A stretch of DNA of 64,000 nt from Micropterus salmoides. Lineage: Eukaryota > Chordata > Actinopteri > Centrarchiformes > Centrarchidae. The translations under genes and the position numbers were made by a program. Of the stretch, positions 14,676-29,600 are shown one piece after another (positions within the stretch are counted from its first letter, which is position 1; every line of letters begins with the position of its first letter). The notes below the pieces were generated by a model, which saw only the letters and a list, made by a program, of their open reading frames with translations, did no database searches and had not been told where the DNA came from. The stretch covers positions 992,001 to 1,056,000 of the forward strand of contig NW_024041373.1 in NCBI RefSeq assembly GCF_014851395.1. Direction: 5' to 3'.

Positions 14676-17600
14676 CCAGATAGACATAGATAAATGTAGG
14701 AAGAGAAACCCCCAGAGTAACTACACTGGCTGTGACAAGCGATGTGTAAAAAAGCTTTGAGTGGCTAAACACATCCTTTGAGCCAGCTTCAGCTCTAAAA
14801 ACACTCCCTTACATTGCGAATGTGGACACCGCAAAGTCTGTAATAATAAGCACGGCTGAGCACGTGCCTACCTGCACGGGCGGGATTTTTTTTCAAAATC
14901 TAGCTCTTGCTAGTCTCTCTAGGCTTTTCTCCAGCAATGCCTACCAAAGCTTTAAAGTGCTTTCAGACAGCGAGTGGTTGCTGCATAAAGGCTGCCACTC
15001 TATCGCGGTAAGGAAGAGCTGCTGCCACTCTTATGAACACGATGAACTTTTTCAACTTGCCGCCACTTACTTGTATCTGAGCGCCTTAATGCGTCCATAA
15101 TCTGAGTCCCTTGTATTAAACACCTCTTCGCCAGCAGTGAACAAACATATCAAAGAAGAGAAACAGCGTTGGAGCAACATATTTAGTCTGGTTATCCGCT
15201 CTGGATCAATAAACAACGTTCATGAGGATATTTTTGGACGTTGCCTGATGATAAAGACTAAGAAGGATAAGAGACCGTCCTCCCAAGAAAAATGATGGCC
15301 TCTGTTGTTTCTGCCAGTGCCCCAAAGCGACATATGTATGATGACATTCAGGGGATGAAGCCCTCTAGAAGCCGTAGCAATTATGATTCTTGTCCAGGAG
15401 CAAAGGACGATGTCAGGTGATATTATTATAGAGCTACTGAAGCTGCGGGGTGTTGGGGTGGGCAGATGGTTAACAAAGGTGCAGAGAGGCGATCTCCTGC
15501 TGATAGTGGCATCAGATCAGAAAACTCTTCAATGTGTCTTTCTAGAGGGCGGTTACAAACTAGATATTCTGTCTTCAGTTTGGGGGAGTTGTTGGGAGAG
15601 AAGCACAAGTATGTATGTACAGACAAGTTTGTGTGTGTGTGTGTGTTTGAAGTGTTCTCTGGATTCAATCTGTTCGGATGCTGGCCATCTGTTTGGGAGC
15701 AGTGTTGTTCCAGCTGGGTTTCCTTACCGGTGTGCGTGTGTATCAGTTGTATAAAGGTAAATTTGGCTTCCTATTAATGGATATCTAAATGTAAACGCAT
15801 ACAGTGATACCATGTGTCCAATGCTGTGTGTGGAGTCGACATCTGCTACAGTCTCAGGCTGACCAGACCTGATGTCTGAAGTCACATAAATCAACAAAAT
15901 ATATTTGATCATTTAAGGTGGGCCCCACAGAATAATGGATTTAACAAAGTAATGAAAATTATTAATGAAATTGCTCCAGTTCAATGATAAACCAGCAGAC
16001 CTAAATGAATAAAATCAACAGATTTTAAATAATGTCCAACTTAAAAATGTTTAGATTCCCATTCACATTGAGTCACTATAAATAGTAATAATCTAGATAT
16101 CAATATAAATAGTAATACTTAATCCTGCAGCCTATTCCTCCTTTAACTGTGTACTGTGTCTTCCTAGAAACTACACAGAAGCATACACATCATCTGACAA
16201 TGATTTCATTCCTTTGTATGACTCTGCTTGTGTTTTAGGCCTGACAGGGAACTTGTTTCATTTACACCAGTGAGGAAGTTGAGGCCCAACCCGCCAAGAT
16301 AGAGAGTGAACCACATTTATGCAATCTGTACAACATAAACTCATTGCTCATTGTTGTATGTCATAAAAATTCTGTCAGACGGATGTGAGGATCGTTTTGT
16401 TTTTGTTTTCTTGTGGTGGCTTCTTTCATTAAGTTAGATGATATTCCTGAGATTTATTGGAGACACCCTCTAGTCCAGAAATACTCAACTTACTTTGCTC
16501 AGGGGCCAGTGAAAAAGTCTATGTATGGAGGTCGGGTGGAACAATGAGTCAAACACAGCACTTTCACCCAGGAGAATGTGGCCTCCTGCCCCATGTGAAA
16601 CCAAAATCTAACGTTGATTGATTATTTTAACCCAAACCATGATGATTTTCTAAACCTAACAGAACTGCAGCCTTTTGACAATGTTAACGTCATTGTTTCT
16701 GTCAGAAGTGCCTGCCGCAAACTTCTCCATGTGCACAGAAAAAAACAGCCAAGGGACATTATTGAAAATTTACTCATTTGTATAAAAATACAACAACTCC
16801 CAGTGTGAATCAATTTATTTTCATTGTGAAGTAGAAGATGATCACCCTGTGTGGGCCATGGCTGTAAGTTGAGGAACACTACTTGTATCATGTCTGAGAG
16901 CAGTCTTCTCTTTTGGATGGTTGCTTGTCTATTCCCAGAGAGTCTGGTTGGTTTGATATGGAGTCCCACAGTGTCTTAGCCTCATGCATCATATGGTGAC
17001 CAGGGTAGTTCCAGGTTTCTTCACTCAGTGAATGCTGCCTGTAATTTTCACCTAAATATAAAGTCTCCTTGAACAGTTTGCATGTTGTGTCCCTCTGATG
17101 TGACCTCTAATTGTAATACTGTAGTACTGGTATTTGTGCTAGAGTTACTCTACCTTTGTTCTGGTTGCCTGAGGGGATTTGAACCACACCTCCCAGTACC
17201 TAAGCTGTAATTTCACCCCTGCGCTGTCCAGCTGCAGTGTAGTTGAGTGCTCCTGGGCAGCTGAACCTAGTGATAAGAGGGTGCCGCTTTGCATACCTGA
17301 CCTCTCTCTATCAACAGCTCTGTCAGAAAGGTCGGGGTAGTTCTACCCCTCCAGATCTTGTCTTGACCTCAACAGCTCTACAGGAGTCCCATTACTTATA
17401 GATGTTTCAGATGGTGAAAACTGGTGTCCTTTTTAATAACCTTTTGCTGCTTTGTAAGAAGCATGTATCTATTTATTTTGGTACAATTATAGGCCTTTAA
17501 TATCCCTAAGGTGCACTTGTTGGTTTATGGACAGCGATAAATGAATAATACAAATAATTACTGCAATGAATAAAAAACGATAATAAGAACACAGGTTAAT

Positions 17601-20600
17601 ACCAGTTAATAGTGGACAGTGGACAACTGTGTTACGCCAAAGCCTAATTACATCTTGTTTAAATATACCTCATATACCTGTTAGCAGCAGATGTACCTCC
17701 TGATGGATGCACACTCTCTGTGTAAAGGCTGCTGTCAGTCCAGTACGATGAGCTTAGCCTCCTGAATGGCTCTATTATTTAAACTGACATCAGTGACTTT
17801 ATGGCACATTAAGTGGATAAAAAGATGCAAACATCTCACCAACTGAGAAGGTGGTTGGAATGAAAAATGAAAAAGCTGCCTCGTATTAAAGCCAAAGAAG
17901 TCGATAAGACCTGAGACTGTAAAACAAATAATAGATATAACTTTAAACTGGAAACACGTGTTAACCTTTCCAGATGTCACATGTTGATCGCGGAACCCTA
18001 ACTTCTTTTTTTTTATAGTAATTATGCATATGAATCTGCAGAAAAATGTCATGTTCAAGTTTATTCAGTGCAGAGCGTGGTGACCGCTCAGGAGACTGAA
18101 TCAGCACACTTTGGGCCACTTTTATAAGCGTATGTATGACCTCTGTGAAAATACTGGAAGAAAGAGCAACATAGGCAGACAGAGTGTTGCAACATGTCTT
18201 GCCACAACCTGCCAGCATGAGATGTGAATAAACAAATCAAACCATGACAGCTGTTGCATCAGACGCTGAACAAAAAGAATTATTCGGTGCATGAGTGTCA
18301 GACATGCAGAGGAAACATGACAGGACAGAGAGAGCAGAGTGCTGTAGAGAGATAGGTACTGTGGTTACTAAACAGTGTTATCATGGCTGTCCACAGGCAT
18401 CATTTTGGGTGTGTTTGATGACTAACTAGGCAGTTCCTCAGCACTCAGCTTGTTCTGTATATGGGGACTGATATTGTAGTAGTGGACAACAATGAACTGC
18501 TCTGAGAATCTTATTTTTATTAATGAAGTCCACCTGCAGGATCAGGATCAGTCTGACCTTCCATCACATTTTGGTCCACAACAGGGTATCTCAAAAACCA
18601 GCGGATTCTTAATCATTTTGTTGTTCCCCCAACACTTTGGTCCATTGAAAGTTACGTCAGGAATCTTGGCCAGGTTTCCATGATATTCGGTGTGGATATT
18701 CATAATGTTCTGGGCACTGGGGCAAACATTTCCTAATAATAATCCACTTTTGTTTTTTGACTTCTGACCTTTCCTCTAGTGCCGCCATCAGGACTAGGGG
18801 TGTGCCAATAAATCGATACAGCAATATATCGTTCATATTCATACATAAAATAAAATAATAGCGCTTTGACTGTTAGCTCAATACTAACATATGTTAGTGT
18901 ATGTTATAACGTGCTAACGTACATTAACATTGCAATCGCAAAAATATAATTAAAGTACATGTGTTTCCTGAGCTCTGTGTGAAATAAAAAGAGCTTCTAA
19001 CTTCAATGTCTTGATCTGCTACTTCTGCACTCCACACAGACTAGCTGCAGCAAACCCAAAGGGTCAAAACTCAAACCCAAAATTCCCTGGGGCCTTAAAA
19101 TACAGCTGTCACGAGGTGTAGAAAGGACAGTAAAATGCTGTATCAATACAGCAATTTGTATTTTCAGCCAAAAATATAGTCAGTTCAGTGAATTTGCATG
19201 TTTATGTGCCTTTTTATAAAGAAATGTTTTTATAATAATTTTTCATCACTGCCCTTTAGTTATTTAGTTGTGTGGTGCAGAATTGTTCTATTTTCTAACA
19301 CTTTTTCAAAGGCATTTTGTATTCATAGTTAGACAGAAATCGTGATGTGTCATTTTAGGATTGTCTAGCGATATATCAATAATCGCAGAATAGCTTATTA
19401 TCATTATCGTGAGCCATGTATCATGTATCGTATCGTGAGGGACCCTGCGATTCCCACCCCTAATCAGGACCAGCTTTACATTCTTGGACTTGTTTTGTGT
19501 TCTGAAAAGGGAAGAGATTATCAGGTAATTACTTGAGACAGCAATAAAAATATATTGAGATCAAGCGAATGCACTTCTAGACGTCCATTATTTCCTACCA
19601 GTAATGATTACTGCAACAGCCCTATACTGTGGCAGACACATGTGAAATGTGTACCTTTTACAAAGTGTTTAACTTAACTAATACCCTTTGTGTTCTCCTC
19701 TTTATTTTTTTTAGAACTATGTCTTTTCAAATAGTCCATTTGTTTTAGTACATTTGCTAATTTCTTGAATACATAGAGAGCTAAAGGATGACGTCACCAC
19801 ACAGCAATCTGTTGGGATTGTCTTAAAGTGATGAATTCCCCACCTGTTGGAGAACAATGGACTGTGTGAGCTATAAACTTAACTTGGACTGGCAGTGAAC
19901 TAGCTCACATGCTACATAGCGACTTGTTATTTTACCGCCATGTCAGATGACCAACCACATGAGTCACACATGGAAGAGAGGAAATGCCTTGTCCCTCCCA
20001 AGGCCAACACTGTTCGCTGTTGTTTTACAGCTGCGGCGTTTAAATTTCAAACATACTGTGTATATACCCCAGAGCTGGCAGAATAAATCACATTTTTAGT
20101 TTGGGGAATGTTTTGCAGAGATTTGAATTGGTGGAGCCATACAGAGGCTGAGAGGAAGTTAATGTATGAGATCACTTGGAAAGAAAGTCCCTCAGCCCGG
20201 AATAGATTTGTCAGGAAGTTGGGGTGTTTGACCTGGTTTTATAAATGCAGTAGGCATATGGTTGAATTTGTGTCATTGGGTAAATTTGCATGACATCTTG
20301 TGACTATAAGGAAGGAAACACTTGAAGAGATACGAAGGGAACGCAATGTGTCAGTGCCATTGCTCAAAGGCCCAGAGCAGGAACAGTGCACATGTGAGTC
20401 AAGCAGCAGTAGCTGTGGTATCCTTGAGCTTTAATTGTGTTTTTTCAGGGCTGGGTTTGTTTAGTCAGCGTTGTCCTACAGATTACACCAGCGCCTTTGG
20501 CCTTAGCAAATGACATCAAAAGACTTACAGTTAGGTGGACACTTAACAATAACCCCTTTGTGTGTATTGTGTCTAAAAATGTCTGTTCTAGAGTGCTGCT

Positions 20601-23600
20601 TATTCTCACAGTATTATGTAGCATTGTAAAAAAAAAAAATGTAATAAAAGTTAAATGAAACTAGGGATCCCTGTTTTATAGTCCTCACCAATTAACAAAA
20701 CAAACCTATGTCCTTGATTCGTTTTTTATTTGTTTCTAGTGCGAAACAAAGACAGAGAGGTAAAGAGATGAAAACATTTAAATGGCAGCCTTGTGTGGTC
20801 AAATTCCTGCAGACAGGCACGAACACAATATGCTTTAGCAACATGGAGGAGAGGAAATAACAGAGCGCCGGTGTTTTTGGTTCTTTGTGTGTGTCCCCGT
20901 CATATAATAACCATCATAAAACAATTCAGAGTGAGAGAGAAAGACAGGGAGATAAAAAAAAAACAAGAGAACGAGCTTGTAACTGACTTGTGTTATAAAT
21001 CTTAACTGAATGATTCAACTGACACAAATTTAAAAGTGGTAGTCCACAGTCCTGCTATGGTCTCTGGAGGCTGCATTGTTGATCACAATCTACTGAGGTG
21101 GGGATGGAACAAATGCTCGTTGGCAGTAGTGGAGCTACAAATGGACTTTTTTTCCTGAGGAAAGGCCATGAAGTGTTCACTGTGGGAATGGGTCAACCTC
21201 TGGGGAACATAAATGGAGTCATAGATTGAAATATTCCTTGTGTACAAGTGAAAATTTCTGCCTATTTGTTGCACTAGAGGAAAGGTCAGGAGGTCACCTT
21301 AACATCAAGCTACATCCTTTCAGAATCCAGAACAAAATTCAAAATCTCCAGAAATTCAACACGAGGTATGTTGTCACGGACCAAAGTGCATGAGTTGTGA
21401 GTTGACAGCGATGTGCGTCAGGAGGTCAGGGAATGACCAGATCACTGTGAATCATATTACCTGGCTGTTTGTAATTCTGTGTGTATGTGCGTGTTCATTT
21501 GTACATGTGAAGTCTCGTAGTTGTGTCTGATGTTACATGTAACCTGTAAGGCCTTTCACTTTAACTAAACTGAAGTTGTGAATTAAGGGCCAGAGGACAA
21601 TCTGTGTAGTAAACCTCTCACCTCCATGCACAAACTGTGATCTCAACAGGATGACATTAATCCAGACCTTAACTCTAAGTGAGCTAATAATTATCACTGC
21701 ATGTGTTTAAGAGGAGTGGAAAAACCTGCACACTTTCTTTATGTCCAGGTCTTAATGTTGGCAGATTGTATTAATTCCTTCAAGCCAGCAACACATGATA
21801 AAATCCCTCTTGTTGCAAAGTATGTGCATGGGCCTTTCAGACAGATCGTGACTGCCGCACTGCTGCGCCATGAAAGCCATTATTTTCAATGGCTTGCGCC
21901 ACGGCAGGGCAGTTTTTTGTTGCGTTGAGCAAAGCGGAAGCGCACTGCTTGGCGAACTCGTGCGCATGCTATGGTCAATTTTCAAAATAGCTGAACGGTT
22001 TTGTGCTTTTTTATCTGAAAGGTCCATGGGCCCTCTCTGTGGGTTCTCCCTGGGGTGACATGACGACAGGTTCACAATGCAAAACATACATTGTTTCAAC
22101 TGCAGCCTCAGAGGCTCTGTAATGGTATAGTAAACAATGTAATATAGTGCACTTGTCCCTCAGGTCACTACTAAAAGCATGCTGAGCTGTCAGTTATTGG
22201 TCAGACCTACAGAACTCAAACTTCAGGATTAGCCACTTTTCCCTTTTGCATGTCATTCTAAATTAAATCTTTCTGAGTGTTCTGAAGACACTTAACCCCT
22301 AGTTGCTCCAGAGACGTGCGACCGATGAATAAAAGGAATGTAATGTGGGCTGTTGATCAGATGCAACAAGCACTTTGAACACTTCACTTTTGGTGCTTTT
22401 CCATTACCAGTACCAGCTCAGCGTTCTCCATTGCAGATAGTACCCCTCAATGTAGCTGGTCGACGCCACACACACAACTGCCGCGACGTAATGTTCAATG
22501 CGACACACACACCAGCGATCCACACAGCTTTCTCTTTAAGTTAAATCGTTTCAACATTGCTCAGAATGTAAAGACAGATAAGCGGTATGAAAAGCTTCCA
22601 GCTGTGTTTTCCTCTGCCGTTGTTGCTGCAGCGGTCTGTGTGACGGCGGGAGCAGAGGGCTCTGTGAGCGGGCGGCTGGCCGGCCTCACACGCTCCTCCC
22701 GCGGGTTGGTGCACGCTTCCCCCGCAGCCACGTGCGGAGCTCCGAGTCGGGTCGAGCTGGTACTGTGCAGTGGAAAAGGGGATTTTGTGCTCTGGGAAAT
22801 AGTAACAGGCATCTACTTTCTTCTGACATTTTATAGACTAATTGATAATGAAAATAATAATTTGCTGCAGCCCTGGTCCAGTTTGCAAAAACACCAATTT
22901 TCTGTGAAGTGTGTGGAAAGTATGCAAAGGAAGACATGAACAGTGTACTCATGATAACGGGGAATTTGGGTTTGAATTTTCCACTCAGTATAAACCATGA
23001 GACAAAGAAACATTGAAACACTCACTCCACCACTGTGAAGGAGCAAAATAGTGGATCTCCAGTGGATAGCAGTGCTTTTCCTAGCTGCCAATATGCTGGA
23101 CACAACATGATACACAGCACACAAGATACTGTCAGAGTGGCATAAGAATATTTTTGAAACCATAAAGATATACTATAAGGGAATAAAGGGGAATCAGTGC
23201 TGTTGGTTTTCTGATGAGGGCAGTCTCATTATAACTAATAAGCTAAAAAGAAGAGGGTGATTAGCTTAGCTGATAACTCCTAGGACAACAGCGGGAAGCA
23301 TATTCTACTGTTGTAACTGGTTGTATTTTGTTATGTCATGTGCAATGTGAAGTATTTATAAATGTGTAGCTTCCTTTGTCTTTACACAGACTAAACATCT
23401 CAGTTGTCGGGGATCACACAGTCCAAGCTGTATCATTCAGCATTTCTATATACTTTAAGAGTCAGTCATATTGTATAGTATGATCATGAGTTCTTTAAGC
23501 AACAAGTACATGTCTCTCCAAAGATCAAGGGTAGTGGGTATGTAAGGCAAGGTAGTCAGCCAACACGTCATACATGCTAGTTCTTCTAAATGTATCTAAA

Positions 23601-26600
23601 TGCATGCTGTTCACTAGTGTTTCTCTCTTTGCAGCTTGTCTTTTTCGCTACAACATCCTGTCGCTGGTTTACTTCCTCTACCTGCTGCTGCTGCCATGGT
23701 TCCTGTGTCCCAACAAACACACCATCAGAGGTAAGACCATCAGTGTTCGTATGCAAGATCTCTCATGGTATTTAATACCTTATTGTTTTTCCTCAGACTG
23801 TACTGTAACTTCAGGAAGCAGTTTGGCTGTAATCAGGCTTCTCTGGTGTTCATTCTCACTCATGATTTGCTTGTGCATGTTATGATATAAGATAATAAGC
23901 ATTTAAAGCTGCACAGGCAGAGTTGCTGCCCAAAGACTCTCTGCTACAGTTCTGCCTTCCTTTAATACAGCTGACAGGAAAGCTGGGTGCTTAGTGAATG
24001 AAAATGCAAGTTTTATTTCATGCACTGGTTGAGACATGGCTTAAAGGGAAAAATATGTATTTTTTCCCAACCCTCACCCTTGACCCTAGTTTCCCATGTT
24101 TTTGTGACAAGTGTATTTGACATTGGTCCAGTATTAAGCAAGCACACTGTTGTCGGCAGCCCCGAAACAGAGCTGCAATGTAATTCTTCCAGGCAATTGC
24201 AGACCATCAATGTATGACCACTAAAAGTGCTTAACCAGAAACAGCCGTTATACGAGTTATATCGCTTTCAAAGCCACCAGACCCGTCGACAAATGCAGAG
24301 GGGATGTTTTTTATTTCATATTTTAGTGCAATTAATAACTGTTCCAGGGCCGAAGAAAACGAGGAAAGGAGTACATTTGCAAAGCAAAGGGTAAAAAAAG
24401 TGTCTCTTAACGTTCAATAAACAGAAAACAACTACATCACTACACCTAACCACAGGACTCCCACTGTTGCCACTGCTGGTTACAGTCCCGGCCAACTGCC
24501 ACACACTCACCACCGACTCCAAACACTCAGTAACGCTGTCTCTTTCGCTGTAGACCACCATATTCTCACCCCAGCAGCTTCCACTGATTAGGAGAGTGGA
24601 ATCAGCCGCTTCTGGCTGCAGCATTGGGGGCGGGGCAAGGTCCTGCTGGTGGAAGAGAGGGAAAACACACAAACACAACACCCCATATACACATAAATGG
24701 TCCACGGGTTGTAACAACACTTTATGAAGTTTCCTACATACATTGAAACATAAATAGCCTTTACAGCCTCAGAGGGATTCTGTATGTGATCAGGAGAGGT
24801 AGTCAGGTCTTCACTGCTGATCGACAGAGGGTGCGATACAGGACTTTGATGCTTATGAGAGGCAGTGAACTGAATGTACATTAGGCGCCCTGTTATTCCT
24901 TATGTCTCTGTCTCCTACTGCTAGTAGGATATGCTATGAATATTCCCAGAATAATGCACATGTATATATATATCTGCAATGTTGTTCTACAATTCCATAT
25001 TTATATATTTCTACATTTATTTATGCTGATTGTGTGTTTGTCTACGTGTAGCACCTTATCACCACAGCAAATTCCTCGTATGTGTAAAACACTACTTTGC
25101 AATAAAACGCCTTCTGATTCTAATCTAAAACCTAATCTGCATTCTGCTGAGGTGTGGTCATGGCTTCCTTTACACAGCAGCTGGTTGGTTGGACTTGACA
25201 TGACGGGGCAACACAAAACCTGTCTGGTCTCATGCGGTATGAGACTGTAACCCGTTACCTAGCGGACAGTAGGCCAGGGAAGAGGACTAACAAATCAAAA
25301 AGAAGCCAGTAATGGTGGATGGTTGGGATCAGAGCTAGCTGCCTCACCCTGTGCTATACATGAATGTATAGGAGAGCTACAGGTAGAAAAACAGCAGTGC
25401 TAGTCGAACCTGTCTTCTGCATTTGGCCAAACATTCTCATCCACAACAACCATATGTCCTCTCTTGCAATACACCTGGGAAAAGGATCTTTGCCTGTTTG
25501 ATCCATTTCTGGCAATTTTCTGCAGATATGCAGACAACCAGCATTTATTGTGTCCGAGAGGGACATCTGATCATGTGGCTGGTGGTGATAAACTTTACAC
25601 CTCCATGAAGAAAATTATTCCTCTTTGGGGGTGAAGAGTGGAGAGTTAGTGTAAGGAAAATAACACCATGCTGGGATCGGCAGTAAACACTGGAAGAGAT
25701 GGTAAAATATTGTCCCATACTGTTCGAAAACCTCATGGATTCTGCCTCACCTGCCCGCTTTTTCCTATCTGGCAGAAGTCTTTCATTGAAGTCATCAAGG
25801 AATGAAATGAGGCGCTCAGTGTCTAAATTAGGAGTTTATGCAAATTATTTTTAGTTATGTTTATGAAAGTAAATTTAACAGTTTTGACAATAGTATGTTA
25901 ACGTGTGCAAAATGGAGTGTAAATACACAGAGGTTTGGTGGTGATTGGGTTTGAGGGAGAAAAGAGTTTGAAAACGTCCTATAGAGAAATGTACGGAAGC
26001 CCTGAGGGGCAAGTTAGAAAAACATTCTGGTGATCTGTTGTTTTCTCTCCTGTGTTTATGAATTAAGAACAGGTGACCAAAAAGGTTTTCCAGGATAATT
26101 ATTCCTCAATTTTTTTTTTTTATCTGTGAAACATGAGAAACGTGAAAAAACTGCGAAAACACAAGGTACATACAGTACATTGTGTGCCAAAATAAAGATA
26201 TGACAGTAATGTTACATAACTTGCTAACACACAATACGTGCCTTGTGTTTAGAATGCCTGGAGGAAAACTCATCTGGAAGAAAACATGAATGCTTTTCCT
26301 CCTGTTTAGAACACGAGGTAGTTGTGCACTACAACGTCTTCTGGCCGAAATGGATATTACAACAACAAACACAAAATGATCCTGACCAAAAACATTTTCA
26401 CCTGAAAAAACCTTTTTCCACCTGTTTTCACAGATGAAAATAAAGTTATCCTGGTATCAGACGGATCACCAGAATTTTATTTTCTTATTTGCCTCTCAGT
26501 GTTTCTGTAGAAATGTAACTTAACAGTAGTTTGTACCACCTGGAGTTCTTCTCCAGGTGGTTGTGTGTGTTTGCTGTTTGTTGAAGTTCACTTCTTTCCT

Positions 26601-29600
26601 TTCTGTGTATTCACACTGCCTCTTCTGCTTTACTTTATACTTTTTATAATCTGCATTTCATTCAGGAGAGACTTCATTTAAGAGTGACAAAATAAATGCA
26701 TCGACATGGTGATCAATGAAAGTTTAGAAATGTGAAGAGTCTTTGGCGATTAGACTCGATCATGACGTTATCATTTTTTAAGGGGGAGTACCTCTAAGGG
26801 ATAACCCATTAGCCTGCCAAGACCCTGACATGTGCACAAACACACACACACACACACACACAAGCTCATATGGTCACACACACCAGAGAGCTGTGAGTGA
26901 GTGTGACTAATAGGAAGCAGCACTGTTGATCTCTGACGAGAATTCAGAAACAGTGTAAGTCAGAGCTGGATATTACTCAACAACTGGCATCATGTACCAG
27001 ACTTCTATACTTACTCGTCCTTTTAGAAAGGGATTGAAGTTTTTAGTCTGCATTTGGTGATGTCTCTCCATCATATCTTCGCAACTTCTGTTCATATTGT
27101 TCTGAAAGTCTGGCGTTTTATGGGTCTCTGCAGTGATGTCTTGACGATTCATCAAAATGTTTTTTTACCAACAGTTGGAAAAGGTGTCTTATCAACGAAT
27201 GGTCACCTTCCTAATACTTATATAGACTTTATATTTTTGTAGAGCCCTGAACCTCATTTTGTCTTTCCTAAAGAATAATCTTTGCTCAGTGCTGAAATCT
27301 AACTCTGTGCCAGATTTCCATTCTACTTCATTGCACTTAAGTCATGCATGGCTCCTTCCTGATTCTGAGTTTTAAAAAGCCATAATGTGTCACACAGGTA
27401 CTTTGGGTGCATTTGGAAGCTTGCATTACACTAATAGCACCTGAAAATGAAAGCTCACCGCTAATGTTGACAGTTGTGTGAACACAGATCACAGCTGTTG
27501 ATGAAATTTTGTAGGCACATACATGTCCTCCTCAAGATGAAGTGTAATCAATTCAATTCAAATTAGCTTTACTGGCATGAATGTAATAACAACATTGATC
27601 CTCTGGCGTTTCGTCTAGTGCCAAAAATGATACTTAACATCAGCGTGTTAGCATTGTTATTGTGAACATGTTAGCATAGCAATTGAATCTGAGTCTTGTT
27701 TATCAGCGGGTATGCAGACTGGTTTAAGTCTACTTTCTTATCTGATGTTTTGCTGAAGTATCTACCTCCATACTGTAATCTAGTTTGTTCTTTGTGCTGT
27801 TAACTGGACCGTCGGATACACTGTCACTGAGACAAATGATAGTTTGAGACATGAAAAGACAGTGTTGAGATGCACCTTGCCAGGGCATAAATAAAAGATG
27901 AAAGTTGTTTGTGTTGCATGTGTTAACAAGTCCAAACGAGATTCAAGGCCAAGCTGGAATAAAACTACTCAAGTGTCATGGCTCACCCGCTTTGAATACA
28001 AGATCACATTGCAGAGGTGTCAGAAGGAGGGAGGGTGCCCATTCTGCTCTGTGTCTGCTAGATTTAGAAGGTATTTGTTTGCTAAGACCCATTAATCATT
28101 TACATTGTTAGAATACTTAAAGGGGCAATATGTAGTTTTCAGAATCCACTAGCAGTGCGATTTTAAGATTGCAACCAGGCGTGTGCTCGTGCTCCTGCTT
28201 GAACCATGGGCTTGAACTCATGAGCGAGAATAAGCTGAAACACAACCATATTCATACAGATATCCAGCAATAAACGCGGAAACACTGGCATGCCAGCTGT
28301 GGCTTTTCACACAGACATGTTCATGCTCTGTTACGTTCCCGGCTCATACAGCGTAGCTATTGGCTCCCGGAAAAAAAGGCAATGTGACAGCGGCTATAGA
28401 CAGACAGGGACACAGGTTCACACAATGTGCTGGAAACTCAGGTAAACTCCTACTGCAACGTCACCCTAATATTTCCACATTCCACAATCAGCTTGAGGTT
28501 GAACTAATCCATGCTGGTTACATGATAACGTTACATTTATTGCTTTTAGCCAAGGTGATACATTGCTATTAGCTCACCTGTCTGATTTTCATATGAAAAT
28601 TATAATGAGATTGTTACCCACTTTAGAACAGTTAGACCGCAGTATGTAACATTACTGTATTGAATGTTGTCGCCGCTTTGTTGCAGTATTGTATATTATG
28701 TGTTCTATGTTAGCTAAGCTGCCAACTTTTCAGTTTAGTTTGGAGTGAGATTCTGTATTGGAGGTCGGTTCATTTTAGGCCCTCTGTGTCATATCCCAAC
28801 GCAGGGGTCGGGGTCGTCACTCTTTAATGTGCATGGCGCAGCCACATGTATGCGTAGATGAAAAGCCAAGTCATTAATCATGGTCAGATCAATGTGATCA
28901 GGATACTTGCCAAGCTCCAAACATGATGGCCTTAATTTTGAGTCTTCCCCCCAGAATCTATGTGTCAAACCAGTATTTCTTTTAATTCTGGAGAGTGTAT
29001 GGAATATTATAGTTTATAATGAGCAAGAGCGTAGGTCTTCCTTTAGCAACGTAGGAGCCACCTATTTAGTGGGGGGTCTGGGGGTGAATTTTTCTGCATC
29101 AGTTTGTGGTGGAAATGTATTTATCTAGGCTATGTCAATGGAAACACAAAACTCAGGCAGCAGGTGACAATTTAAAATATAAAATATACCAGAATATCAT
29201 TCAGTAGGCTTTCAAGCATTCTGTATTTCAATGGCAACTTTTCACCGCAAGGATAAATGAATTCATTTTAATTCAGTTAGAAACTCTTGAATCTACTGAA
29301 TCTTAAAAAATCTTTGCATCTATTGCACATATCTGTGTAATCTGACATCTCCAGAAAGATTTTTATGAGAATAATGTCATCATTTAATCACAATTCATAA
29401 TATTTTTCTAAATCTCCCCGCCCTATAATCTGCTGTTCATTACTTGCTCTGCTGATATGATAGAATCCCAGACAGGCAGACACAGAGCCCGTTTGGGACT
29501 GTATGTAGGAGACCTGTGCAAAACGAAACTAACTGAAAACACTTCACCACAAATACACATGGTAACTTCAGCAGCTTTGTACAGCTCACATTACCAAGAG

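Larger units (their letters stand above)
2085..23634 (+). other. Intron 1 of piezo1 (21.5 kb)
   Basis: Donor gtaact at 2085 and acceptor tttgcag ending at 23634. No exon with PIEZO similarity was found inside. The intron holds microsatellites (4537-4575, 7008-7026, 10106-10135, 12418-12440, 14615-14675), a 31-bp tandem duplication, several MITE-like elements and a complete hAT element, all listed separately. Large first introns often carry enhancers, but no specific one can be named here. Confidence 0.85.

Noticed and set aside
14502..14772. Thr-His and Val-Cys repeat ORFs
   Set aside because: Produced by reading through the CA microsatellite on both strands.
22561..22939. Overlapping 83- and 111-codon ORFs in a GC-rich patch
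   Set aside because: The GC-rich patch lies inside a MITE-like element with inverted ends, so the frames are not genes.
24316..24720. 134-codon antisense ORF in intron 2
   Set aside because: No domain or family recognised, and the surrounding sequence is repeat-like.
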